NCBI GenBank assembly: GCA_031254795.1
Contig: JAIRTS010000032.1
Coordinates: 1-17,799 of the forward strand
Source: Treponema sp.
Lineage (GTDB): Bacteria > Spirochaetota > Spirochaetia > Treponematales > Breznakiellaceae
DNA: 17,799 nucleotides
Reading direction: 5' to 3'
Under the pieces are notes generated by a model that had not been told where the DNA came from, made no database searches, and saw nothing but the letters and a program-made list of their open reading frames with translations. The position numbers and the translations under genes were made by a program. Shown piece after piece: positions 7,578 to 15,268 of the stretch (position 1 is its first letter; the number at the start of each line of letters is the position of its first letter).

Positions 7578-8493
7578 GCGCATGTTTGAACAACCGCCGT
7601 TTGAGACGCGGCTTGACCAAATGCCGCATATCACAAGGGCGCGCGGCTTTCGTCTTTACGGCGCGAACGGGAAACGATACGTTGACCTGTGGCAGTCCGG
7701 GGGAGCCGCCATTTTAGGGCATAATCCTCCGGGCGTACTGCGCGAGTTGAAAAATACCGCGGAACGGGGGCTTTTCGCGCCGTTGCCCACCCATGTGGAA
7801 GCCCGTTTCTTCAAGGCGCTCGCGGCATTGTTGCCCGGCCATTCGTTTTATGTGTACGCTGATGGATATTCTCTTTATCGCATGTTGAGCGGCGCCGGTT
7901 TTGGCGGAATAACCTTTCCGGCGCGGTCGGTTTTCGATCCGGCTTTAGGCGATGAGCGGAATGAAGGGCGAGAAAAAACCGTGTCATTGTGGAGGCCATT
8001 TCTTCCTGTAGAAGACGCGCCCTCATGCCCGTTATTGTTGCCGGTGTTGCCGTGGCATCTCGCTCCCAAGACGCTGGCGATCAGGAATGGAGCGTTTCCC
8101 GCTGGCGGCGCGTCCGCTGATTCAACGCGTCCGCCTGTTTCGGACGCCGTTTCGCCGGTTATTCTTGCGGCGGCGACACGCGCCGTTTACGATTTGCTTG
8201 CGGAAATAGGCCAAGCGCAAGCCGCGCAAGCTGCGCGATCCGGAACGCGGACAGCGCCGTTGGCGGCGCGTTTTCCCGCATTGGCAAAAGCCCTCGCGTC
8301 AAGCGCATGGCGGCAAAAAGGCGTCTATCTCCACTATGGCGACCGCCCTGATGACACCGGCTATTCTGCGCTGTTCCAGCGTTTTCTGGAGGCGGGCTTC
8401 TTGCTGCCGCCCGCACCGAATCAGCCTGCTATATTGCCCCCTGTTTTGTCTGCGGGAGAAGAAGCGAAGCTGGCGGCGCTGCTTAAGGAATAG
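7567..8493 (+). CDS. Degenerate class III aminotransferase-like protein lacking the PLP-binding core
   Basis: The 308-residue product starts like a class III aminotransferase (glutamate-1-semialdehyde aminomutase group): residues 24-58 match the family's N-terminal block (RARGFRLYGANGKRYVDL, then AAILGHNPPGVL). The end, YSALFQRFLEAGFLLPPAPN onward, resembles the C-terminal small domain. Family members have about 430 residues. The large domain with the DEVQTG-type aspartate and catalytic lysine is absent, replaced by an Ala/Pro-rich stretch with few conserved residues, so aminotransferase activity is unlikely. It overlaps the helicase stop by 11 bases, so the two are probably co-translated. 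ATG 7582 is an alternative start; neither has a strong ribosome site. The frame is open and codon use resembles its neighbours, so I call it a gene, not debris. Function unknown. Confidence 0.72.
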   Translation: MKSKRMFEQPPFETRLDQMPHITRARGFRLYGANGKRYVDLWQSGGAAILGHNPPGVLRELKNTAERGLFAPLPTHVEARFFKALAALLPGHSFYVYADGYSLYRMLSGAGFGGITFPARSVFDPALGDERNEGREKTVSLWRPFLPVEDAPSCPLLLPVLPWHLAPKTLAIRNGAFPAGGASADSTRPPVSDAVSPVILAAATRAVYDLLAEIGQAQAAQAARSGTRTAPLAARFPALAKALASSAWRQKGVYLHYGDRPDDTGYSALFQRFLEAGFLLPPAPNQPAILPPVLSAGEEAKLAALLKE

Positions 8494-8605
8494 CCGGCCT
8501 AGACGTCGCCCTCCTCCAATGAACGCAATATAGCGGACTTGCCCAACGAAACAAATAATGAACCGCCCTGCGGAATGCTCCGCCACAGTTTGTCGGCCAT
8601 AGTCG

Positions 8606-8622
8606 CGCTTCCTACGGAAGCG
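8606..8622. repeat. Perfect 7-bp palindrome with TAC centre
   Basis: CGCTTCC, TAC, GGAAGCG. Arms of six to seven bases around a three-base centre are also seen at 808-822, 2521-2535, 2687-2701 and 8663-8677. Confidence 0.7.
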
Positions 8623-8662
8623 ATGCTACGTAAAGCCCTTATCCGCCCCGCCAAACCATCGT

Positions 8663-8677
8663 CGAACCGTAGGTTCG
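8663..8677. repeat. CGAACC-N3-GGTTCG palindrome
   Basis: Third copy of the motif in the window, with centre GTA. It lies about 190 bases before the efflux adaptor start. As at the other two copies, it is in a spacer and not inside a gene. Confidence 0.75.
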
Positions 8678-8758
8678 CATACAGCCAAAACGTTATGGGT
8701 AAAAATGTGTCGGGTGAGTATAAAAAAATTACTCATAAAGACATGCCATTGCGCAAGA

Positions 8759-8795
8759 AAAGCCAAAGACCTCGCTCAGCGGAGCCTCTTGCTTT
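8759..8795. repeat. Imperfect 17-base stem-loop
   Basis: Arms 8759-8775 and 8779-8795 pair with several wobbles or mismatches around the loop TCA; the inner CTCGC/GCGGAG part and the outer AAAGC/GCTTT part are best. It is about 60 bases upstream of the adaptor start and could be a leader hairpin or a terminator relic for the upstream gene. Confidence 0.4.
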
Positions 8796-8858
8796 AGATA
8801 TGCTCATTCCAAGCCGTTCTTAAACGCGCGTTTTATCTGTTAGCGAAGGGTTCATGCT

Positions 8859-10343
8859 ATGAAGGGGCGTATTCACGCAACTATAGACAACTTCACTACA
8901 GACAGACGGCAAAAAGGGTCTGTTTGGCGCCTGTTTTGCATATATGTAGATATGAACCTTATGCAAGCGCTGTCTCTCTGCTCTATCGCTCTCTTGGCCG
9001 GAACCTGCAAGCCTCTGCTGAGCCAATTCGGCAAGACTCAGAGCAAAGCCACAGTGTATGAATATGCGACCATCAAGCGGGGGACCATAGAGAAAACCGT
9101 ATCCTCCAGCGGAACGCTAGAGCCTGTCGCAACGGTAAAAGCGTTGCCCCGCATGAGCGGCAAAGTGGAGCGCGTCTTTGTTGATTACAATGACATCATT
9201 CACAAAGGACAAATACTCGCCGAACTCAATACCGACATGCTCAAACTGCAACGGGAACAGCAAGCCGCGCAGGCGCTAAAAGCCAGAGCGAACTACAATT
9301 TGCAGTTGATCAACTATCAGAATTTAGAAAGGCTTGCTGAAAAGAATCTCATTTCAGAATATGAGTTGAAAAGCGGCAAGACGGCTCTTGACATTCAAAG
9401 AGCCGATCTTTCAGTCGCCGAATCAAATTTGCGAAGTATAGAAACGGAAATCAACCAGTACGCCTATATAACGTCCCCCATTGATGGAATAGTGCTGGAA
9501 CGAGCGGTCAACGAAGGGGACACCGTGGTTGACAGCTCAAGCGGCAATTCATCGGCGATTTTTACGCTCGCGGAAAATCTGGAGGAAATGCGTATAAAAG
9601 CGTGGGTCGGAGAATTGGACATCGCTTCTATTTATGAAGGTCAAGAGGTTCATTTTACGCTTGAGAGTCTTCCGGGCGAGCGTTTTTCCGGTATAGTTGA
9701 GAGCAAACGGCTTATGCCCTCAGTTCAGGACGGCGTTGTCTCCTACAATATTGTGATAAGCGTTGAAAATAAAGACGGCGCCCTGTTGCCGGGCATGACG
9801 TGTTCGGTCGAATTTATCGAAGAAAGAAGGGAAAACATCCTCCTTGTTCCAAACGCCGCTTTGCGCTATCAGCCCGCCAGCCTTTCGGCGATGGAGGCGA
9901 GCGATATGATTTTTAACGCGACTATTTCAGGAATGAGCGAAGAGCAAAAAGCGATGGCAATGGAACGCCGCCGGCAAACGGATCAGGGCGGGCAATCCGC
10001 TCAAGCGCCCAATCAAAGCCGGCGGAACGGACTGACAGGGCTTATGAGCGGCGGAGCCATGCCGCCGCTCATGCCCGGCCGGGGCGACGCTCGTCAGCAA
10101 GGCGGCGGCGTCAACAATGACGGCGCCAACGATGGCGGCGCCAACGATGGCGGCGCGCGAACCAGCAGTCCATCCAATCAGGTGAAGGCGCTCTGGTGTA
10201 TGGACGAAAACGACAAGCTCTCCTGCGTCATGGCGCAAGTCGGCGCAAGCGACGGCTCCTACACCGAAGTGATCCCGGTTAGAGGCGGAAATGAGAAAGA
10301 TCTGGAAGAAAAGCAAATCATAGTCAGGGAGAGGATACCTTGA
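8859..10343 (+). CDS. Periplasmic adaptor (membrane fusion protein) of a MacA-like efflux pump
   Basis: Links the inner-membrane ABC permease to the outer-membrane channel. In the 494-residue product a hydrophobic segment at about 32-50 (MNLMQALSLCSIALLAG) is the membrane anchor or signal. A biotinyl-lipoyl half follows (VKALPRMSGKVERVFV, 93-108), then a coiled-coil hairpin (about 125-200), the second lipoyl half (SPIDGIVLERAVNEGDTV, 206-223), a beta-barrel (240-320) and the proximal domain (LLVPNAALRYQP, 328-339). A Gln/Gly/Asn-rich insert at about 355-440, including DGGAND-type repeats, separates these from the last strand. GAAGGG precedes ATG 8859; ATG 8952 would remove 31 polar residues but has no ribosome site. 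First gene of a five-gene operon; its TGA overlaps the next ATG. Confidence 0.9.
   Translation: MKGRIHATIDNFTTDRRQKGSVWRLFCIYVDMNLMQALSLCSIALLAGTCKPLLSQFGKTQSKATVYEYATIKRGTIEKTVSSSGTLEPVATVKALPRMSGKVERVFVDYNDIIHKGQILAELNTDMLKLQREQQAAQALKARANYNLQLINYQNLERLAEKNLISEYELKSGKTALDIQRADLSVAESNLRSIETEINQYAYITSPIDGIVLERAVNEGDTVVDSSSGNSSAIFTLAENLEEMRIKAWVGELDIASIYEGQEVHFTLESLPGERFSGIVESKRLMPSVQDGVVSYNIVISVENKDGALLPGMTCSVEFIEERRENILLVPNAALRYQPASLSAMEASDMIFNATISGMSEEQKAMAMERRRQTDQGGQSAQAPNQSRRNGLTGLMSGGAMPPLMPGRGDARQQGGGVNNDGANDGGANDGGARTSSPSNQVKALWCMDENDKLSCVMAQVGASDGSYTEVIPVRGGNEKDLEEKQIIVRERIP
10122..10157 (+). repeat. 15-base in-frame tandem repeat within the adaptor gene
   Basis: Two identical 15-base units (GGCGCCAACGATGGC) at 10122-10136 and 10137-10151, plus the start of a third, encode DGAND/GGAND-type residues in the low-complexity insert. 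Such repeats can gain or lose units by slippage without breaking the frame. Confidence 0.7.
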
Positions 10344-11068
10344 TGGCAGTCATTGAGTTGCGGGGCATTACGCGCGTATACAAACTGGACTCGGTTGTCG
10401 TAAACGCGCTTCGCGGCGTGGATTTCTCCGCGGAATCAGGCGAATTTGTAGCGGTGATGGGGCCGTCAGGTTCGGGAAAATCAACGTTTATGAACGTACT
10501 CGGCTGCCTGGACAAGCCTGACGCGGGATCATACCTGCTTGATGGAATCGAAACCGCGACTTCCAACGCCGACACGTTCGCCTTTATCAGAAACCAAAAG
10601 ATCGGTTTCGTGTTTCAGGCGTTTAACCTGCTCGCAAGAACGACGGCTCTGGAAAATGTGGAGCTTCCCATGTTTTACAATCGAAAATACAGGAAAAAAG
10701 AACGAAAGGAGCGGGCAAAAAGATGTCTCAAAGAAGTGGGATTGGACGAGCGCATGTCCCATGTGCCATCGCAACTGTCTGGAGGGCAGCAACAGCGGGT
10801 GGCTATCGCCCGCGCTCTGGTGAACGATCCCGCCTTTATGCTGGCTGACGAACCCACCGGAAACCTCGATTCCGAGATGTCCCTCGAAATAATGGCGTTG
10901 TTTCAGAACCTCAATGAGCGAGGAAAAACAATTGTGATGGTGACCCACGAGCCGGAATTGGCCGTATACGCAAAACGGATTGTCACCCTGCGGGACGGCG
11001 CGATGGTGGCGGATATTCCGGTAAAAAACAGGCGGAGCGCGGCGCAAGATCTGCGGCAAAAGACGTGA
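10343..11068 (+). CDS. ABC transporter ATP-binding protein, MacB/LolD type
   Basis: ATPase subunit that powers the permease encoded next. The 241-residue product has Walker A GPSGSGKST (40-48), the Q-loop glutamine at about 92 (FVFQAFNL), the signature LSGGQQQRVAIARAL (145-159), Walker B FMLADEPTGNLD (165-176) and the H-loop histidine (MVTHEPE, His202). This is the MacB/LolD subfamily pattern. It is a separate polypeptide, whereas E. coli MacB fuses ATPase and permease; the split form is common in many phyla. ATG at 10343 overlaps the adaptor TGA (TGATG), with GAGAGG upstream, so translation is coupled. A TTG at 10340 is a less likely start. A Lys/Arg-rich stretch (114-127) sits in the helical subdomain. 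Confidence 0.95.
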   Translation: MAVIELRGITRVYKLDSVVVNALRGVDFSAESGEFVAVMGPSGSGKSTFMNVLGCLDKPDAGSYLLDGIETATSNADTFAFIRNQKIGFVFQAFNLLARTTALENVELPMFYNRKYRKKERKERAKRCLKEVGLDERMSHVPSQLSGGQQQRVAIARALVNDPAFMLADEPTGNLDSEMSLEIMALFQNLNERGKTIVMVTHEPELAVYAKRIVTLRDGAMVADIPVKNRRSAAQDLRQKT

Positions 11069-11078
11069 GGGGCCGAAC

Positions 11079-12293
11079 GTGAACATTGTAGAACTGTTAT
11101 CCACATGTTTCAGAAACATATTCCGCAACCGCATGAAAAGCTTTCTCACCTCGCTGGGAATCATCATCGGCGTGGGGGCGGTCATCATCATGGTGGCAAT
11201 TGGCGAAGGGGCGCAGCGCCAGATAGAAGAGCGGATTACGGCCATGGGAACGAACCTTTTGCAAGTCATGCCCCGCCGGATACGCATGACTCCGGGGCAG
11301 CAGACCATGCCGCGCCGCGTCCAGATCACAAGGTATGAGGCGGAAAAAGTGAAAAGCGAGGCCGGTTACGCGCGCGCGGTCTCCGGCGTAAGCCAGCGGA
11401 GTTTCACCGTTTCCAACGCCAACGGGAGCGCGTCGGTCGCGGTCATGGGAGTGGAGCCGGATTACCTTGCCATTAGAAACTGGAATGTCGAACACGGCGT
11501 TTTTTTTGAGGATTCTGACGGGGAACAGAGAAACAAAGTCGCGGTGTTGGGCGCCACGTCCGCGGCGACCTTTTTTGGGGCCGACGATCCAATCGGCGCG
11601 CGGATACGCATCGGGTCCACCCAATTTTCCGTCATCGGCGTGCTGGAGAAGAAGGGCGCCGCCGGAAACGGCAATGATCAGGATGACGTGATTATGATCC
11701 CGCTTGACACCATGCTGACCAGACTCACCAACACCAAAAACATCAATCAAATAGCGATAAGCGTGGCGCATAAGGATTATATGGAAGCCGCCCAAAAGGA
11801 GGCGGAGCTGATCTTGCGGGAAACGCGCAAATTGAGCGAGCTGGACACGGCGGATTTTGAGATTATGAATCAATCAGACATGCTGGACATGGCGTCTGAA
11901 ACTTCGAAAAGCCTCACCACCCTGCTCGCCGCCATCGCGGGCGTGTCGCTCCTGGTGGGCGGCATCGGCATCATGAACATCATGCTGGTGTCCGTCAGCG
12001 AGCGGACGCGGGAAATCGGCGTCCGTATGGCAATCGGCGCGCGCAAGCGGGACATTCTTTTCCAGTTTCTGGCGGAAGCCGTCATTTTAAGCCTGTTGGG
12101 AGGGCTTGTCGGCATAGGGCTGGCGTTTGCCGCGTGCAACATGCTGGCGCTCATGGAAATCCCAACGTCAATCAACATGCTTGTTGTCATTGTCGCGGCC
12201 ATGTTCGCCGCGTTTGTCGGCATTACGTTCGGCTATTATCCGGCTCAAAAAGCGGCGAGCCGCAACCCAATTGACGCCCTGCGGTATGAATGA
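11079..12293 (+). CDS. ABC transporter permease, MacB/FtsX family
   Basis: Inner-membrane subunit of the efflux pump, 404 residues. Four membrane segments in MacB order: one near the N-terminus (about 19-42, SFLTSLGIIIGVGAVIIM), then a large periplasmic MacB_PCD domain (about 43-275), then three C-terminal helices (SLLVGGIGIMNIMLVSV; AVILSLLGGLVGIGLAFAA; MLVVIVAAMFAAFVGITFGY). The conserved cytoplasmic loop SERTREIGVRMAIGARKRDI, a coupling element of the family, lies between the second and third helices. The start is GTG at 11079, preceded by GAGGGG, 10 bases after the ATPase stop. MacB-type transporters work as mechanotransducers driving substrate from periplasm to outside through TolC; the substrate here is unknown. 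Confidence 0.95.
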   Translation: MNIVELLSTCFRNIFRNRMKSFLTSLGIIIGVGAVIIMVAIGEGAQRQIEERITAMGTNLLQVMPRRIRMTPGQQTMPRRVQITRYEAEKVKSEAGYARAVSGVSQRSFTVSNANGSASVAVMGVEPDYLAIRNWNVEHGVFFEDSDGEQRNKVAVLGATSAATFFGADDPIGARIRIGSTQFSVIGVLEKKGAAGNGNDQDDVIMIPLDTMLTRLTNTKNINQIAISVAHKDYMEAAQKEAELILRETRKLSELDTADFEIMNQSDMLDMASETSKSLTTLLAAIAGVSLLVGGIGIMNIMLVSVSERTREIGVRMAIGARKRDILFQFLAEAVILSLLGGLVGIGLAFAACNMLALMEIPTSINMLVVIVAAMFAAFVGITFGYYPAQKAASRNPIDALRYE

Positions 12294-12304
12294 ACGGGGA
12301 GCCT

Positions 12305-12337
12305 TTCCCAAAACCGCGCGGAGCGATAGTTTTGGAA
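12305..12337 (+). repeat. TTCCAAAAC-type inverted repeat inside the efflux operon
   Basis: TTCC-c-AAAAC (12305-12314) and GTTTTGGAA (12329-12337) pair with one bulged base. It lies in the 69-base gap between the permease stop and the channel-gene ribosome site. No T run follows, so full termination is unlikely; it may act as an mRNA processing or stability element. CTTTCCCAAAACC also occurs at 2618-2630. Confidence 0.6.
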
Positions 12338-12362
12338 CATGTACATGGAAAAGGAGAGAGGA

Positions 12363-13790
12363 ATGAAAAAAAGAGCGGCTTTCCGCGTGGTCATCAGCAT
12401 GCTGTTGTTTATGCCGGCTATCGCGTTCTCAGACGTCTTGAAAGACGACGCTGTCAACGACGCCGTCAGCGACGCCGCAAGTGAGGGCGTCGCCCTCTCG
12501 CTTGAGCGCGTCCGGCTGTTAGCCCTCGCCAACTCCCGCTCTCTCGCCCGTTACAATCTCGCCATAGAGAGCGCGCTTCTTGATGAGAAAGCGCGAAACT
12601 TCGCGTATCTGCCCTCCCTGTCCCTCACCGGCTCCGCTTCCATGAAACTGTGGGACGCCGGCGGCGGCGCGACCCTCGCCAATAGCCTTGTCGCAGGCGG
12701 GGTCTTGGAAATAAGCGAGACGCTGCCGCTGTATGAAGGCGGCAAGGCAAAAATCCTAAAAGCCATCAACGCCTTGTCCACGGAAAGCGCGAGAAAAGAC
12801 GCGCTCGCGGAATATTACGCTGTGCTTGACAACACCGACTCCGCCTATTATGAGGCGCTGAAAGCGCAAGCCAACCTTGAATCCGCCGAATCGGCGCTGG
12901 CGGCCGCGGAACTGAGCCTCGCCGCGAGTCAAATCCGGTACGAACATGAGATGATACGGCACGGCGATTATCTGCAAGCGCTTTCTGAAAGGGAATCCGC
13001 GGTCACGGCGAAGAAACAAGCCGAGCGGACGCTTGCCATAAGCATGGCGAACCTGAAAAATATCGCCGGCATAGCGGAAACGCCGGCGCTGGCGCCGGTT
13101 GATTTCAGCAGGCATGAAAACCTGATTTTGCATTGCGCCAATCTTGATGAAACCGGTATTAATGCGCTATGCTCAAACCTGTGGCGCATTGTGATGACGA
13201 ACAACCCGCAACTTGCGAAGGCGGACATTTCCATGCAAAAAGCCGGGAAAAACAGCGAGCTCGCGGCAAAGGATTATCTTCCGAGCGTCAGCGCGGCCTT
13301 GTCGACCGGTTTGGATTACACCTATCAGAGCGGAAGGGCGAACGCGCTCTCCCCTTTTACGGGCGGACTCTCCCTCAGAGTGTCCATTCCGCTTGATTTT
13401 TGGGTGATAAAGAACAAAATTGACAAGCAGAAACTCTCGCAGGAGCAAACGCGGCTTGGGTACCTCGACACCGTGGCTTCCGCCGCTATAGACACGCAGA
13501 GCGCGATCCTCAATACCATCCTCCAGGCCGGGACCATCGCGTCTTCGCGCCGCGCCTATGAGTACGCGCAAAAACACTTTGAATACGTCCAGGAACTCTA
13601 CCAGTTGTCCCAGAAATCGCTGTCTGAGTACTATGACGCCTCAAATCAGGCGCACAACAGCCTCAATCGGTGCGTTGAGGCGCAATATGGCTTTTTGCTC
13701 GCCCTCTCAAAAGTCAGAAGCCTGGGCGCGTTTGAGAGCGACGAGGATGCGGCCGCCTTTTTATTGGAAGAACGAAGCGATGGCGAATAA
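12363..13790 (+). CDS. TolC-like outer membrane efflux channel
   Basis: Outer-membrane duct that docks with the adaptor and lets substrate out of the cell. The 475-residue product begins with a signal peptide (MKKRAAFRVVISMLLFMPAIAFS, cleavage near residue 23), followed by an unusual Asp/Ala-rich linker (DDAVNDAVSDAASEG, 28-42). The two repeats of the outer membrane efflux family follow, each with long heptad-type helices and a beta segment: the first has YLPSLSLTGSASM and the second YLPSVSAALSTGLDYTY. AAGGAG six bases before ATG 12363 is the best start; an upstream ATG at 12339 lacks a ribosome site. The length fits the family. The last 11 bases overlap the kinase gene, suggesting coupled translation. 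Confidence 0.93.
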   Translation: MKKRAAFRVVISMLLFMPAIAFSDVLKDDAVNDAVSDAASEGVALSLERVRLLALANSRSLARYNLAIESALLDEKARNFAYLPSLSLTGSASMKLWDAGGGATLANSLVAGGVLEISETLPLYEGGKAKILKAINALSTESARKDALAEYYAVLDNTDSAYYEALKAQANLESAESALAAAELSLAASQIRYEHEMIRHGDYLQALSERESAVTAKKQAERTLAISMANLKNIAGIAETPALAPVDFSRHENLILHCANLDETGINALCSNLWRIVMTNNPQLAKADISMQKAGKNSELAAKDYLPSVSAALSTGLDYTYQSGRANALSPFTGGLSLRVSIPLDFWVIKNKIDKQKLSQEQTRLGYLDTVASAAIDTQSAILNTILQAGTIASSRRAYEYAQKHFEYVQELYQLSQKSLSEYYDASNQAHNSLNRCVEAQYGFLLALSKVRSLGAFESDEDAAAFLLEERSDGE

Positions 13791-15195
13791 CGCGGAGCGC
13801 GCGCCGGACGCGGGGCGGGGCGGCGTGGCGCGGCGCAAAAATCCCCGCCTCGCCTCACACACGACGTTAATCGTATCCCTGTTCGCGTGGCTGTTTCTAT
13901 CCGCGTTGACCTTATTCATTTTATGGAGCATGCGGGACAGGGCGCGGCTCATCAGAGACAATGACAACGAGCGTATCCTCAGCACGCTCTTCACCAGTTT
14001 GCGCGGGTACGATGAATTCGGCGAAGCCATCGAAGCGACCCCCATTCTTTCAGAGCGCATACGTGGTTTCGCCCTCTATGACGCGAGCCTGTCCGCAGTC
14101 TATCAATGGGGAACATCGCCGGATGTTTACGCGGAAGCCGGGCTGGCCAAAGAACGCCCCAACCGTTTCGGCAGATACACCATCCCCAATAAAAGCGGAC
14201 GCTCGGTTACGTTTATCCTCAACACCGAACGTTTTTTGCCGGCGGCGCCGCCCTTGCCGCCGCTGCCCCAGCTTTTGCGGGAAAGACAGCAAGGCGGACA
14301 GGAAAGCCGCCGCCGGCGCCAAACCCCGGCGTTTCCCGCCTTCGCCGGCAAGTATATATACATTGATATAACGCATCCCGCGTATTGGCGGACGCAAACG
14401 TTCACCGCCTTTATGTTTCCTTTTTGTGAAATCGCGTTTTTTATCGCGGTCTTTTACATCCGGCGCCTCTACTTGCGGAACCGGGCGTACCGCCAGCGCA
14501 TTGAGGCGCAGCAGAACCTCGTTGTCCTGGGAACCGCGGCGAGTACGCTTGCCCATGAAATCAAGAATCCCCTGTTGGCAATTCGCCTGCAAACAGGCAT
14601 TCTGCGTAAACTGGTGAAGAATCCCGCCGCTGTCACTGGCGGCGCCGGTCGTAGCGCCGAAAACGGCGAAGCGGAGATCGCGATCATTGAAGAAGAAGTT
14701 GATCGCATCGCCGCCCTCATCTACCGCGTCAATGATTATCTGAGGGAGACTCAGGGCAATCCGGCGCCGGTATTGGCATCCAGACTGCTCGCCGAAATTT
14801 CGATGAGGCTGTGCAAAAGAAATATCATGCAGAGCGCGGAAGACGGCGAGGTTTTTATTGATCCCGACCGCTTCCGCTCGGCGCTCGAAAACAGCGTCCG
14901 AAACGCCCTTGAATCAGGCGGACCCGAACAAGACATAGGCGCGACCATACAGAAAACGCGGCTCAACGGGCGGCGGCTCGTTGTCATCAGCATTTTTGAT
15001 CGGGGGAAGGGCTTCTCCGATATAAAACGGGCGTTCGATCCGTTCTATACCACGAAAAGCGCCGGCACCGGCATAGGGCTTTCCATCAGCAAACGGTTCA
15101 TCGAAGCCGCGAAGGGGACAATCGCTCTCGAAAACAGGGACGGAGGCGGAGCGCGGGTTGTCATAACCCTGCCCGAATGCGCCGGGCAATCATAA
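13780..15195 (+). CDS. Membrane sensor histidine kinase
   Basis: Two-component sensor that autophosphorylates on histidine and passes phosphate to a response regulator. The 471-residue product has membrane helices at about 27-49 and 207-230 enclosing a periplasmic sensor of ~155 residues with a Pro/Arg-rich part (154-181). No HAMP is obvious. The H-box is STLAHEIKNPLLAIRL with phospho-acceptor His259, followed by an ATPase domain with N-box FRSALENSVRNALESG (365-380), G1 DRGKGF (407-412), F-box FDPFYTTK (419-426) and G2 GTGIGLSISKRF (429-440). All key residues are present, so it should be active. ATG 13780 overlaps the channel gene by 11 bases. The frame is open further upstream, but that part lies inside the channel gene. 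No response regulator follows. Confidence 0.93.
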   Translation: MANNAERAPDAGRGGVARRKNPRLASHTTLIVSLFAWLFLSALTLFILWSMRDRARLIRDNDNERILSTLFTSLRGYDEFGEAIEATPILSERIRGFALYDASLSAVYQWGTSPDVYAEAGLAKERPNRFGRYTIPNKSGRSVTFILNTERFLPAAPPLPPLPQLLRERQQGGQESRRRRQTPAFPAFAGKYIYIDITHPAYWRTQTFTAFMFPFCEIAFFIAVFYIRRLYLRNRAYRQRIEAQQNLVVLGTAASTLAHEIKNPLLAIRLQTGILRKLVKNPAAVTGGAGRSAENGEAEIAIIEEEVDRIAALIYRVNDYLRETQGNPAPVLASRLLAEISMRLCKRNIMQSAEDGEVFIDPDRFRSALENSVRNALESGGPEQDIGATIQKTRLNGRRLVVISIFDRGKGFSDIKRAFDPFYTTKSAGTGIGLSISKRFIEAAKGTIALENRDGGGARVVITLPECAGQS

Positions 15196-15268
15196 CGCTC
15201 TTGTCCTGGCGGCGGGCGCGCTTGTCCGGATCGCGCGTCCGCGCGTGAGCTTCGCGTCGCCCTCGGTC

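Larger units (their letters stand above)
8494..8858. other. Palindrome-crowded intergenic region before the efflux operon
   Basis: I see no convincing gene in these 365 bases; a 94-codon frame at 8539-8823 runs through the palindromes and resembles nothing known to me. Inverted repeats, each perfect unless noted: GCGGA/TCCGC at 8570-8583, CGCTTCC/GGAAGCG at 8606-8622, CGAACC/GGTTCG at 8663-8677, TGAGTA/TACTCA at 8715-8735, and an imperfect 17-base stem at 8759-8795. The efflux operon promoter must lie here or just beyond, but I find no convincing -35/-10 pair. Confidence 0.65.

Noticed and set aside
8539..8823. 94-codon plus-strand frame in the spacer before the efflux operon
   Set aside because: It crosses four perfect palindromes, lacks a ribosome site and resembles no protein family.
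13558..13779. Upstream extension of the kinase frame inside the channel gene
   Set aside because: This part is antisense-free but out of frame within the TolC-like gene and encodes no kinase features; ATG 13780 directly precedes the first membrane helix region.
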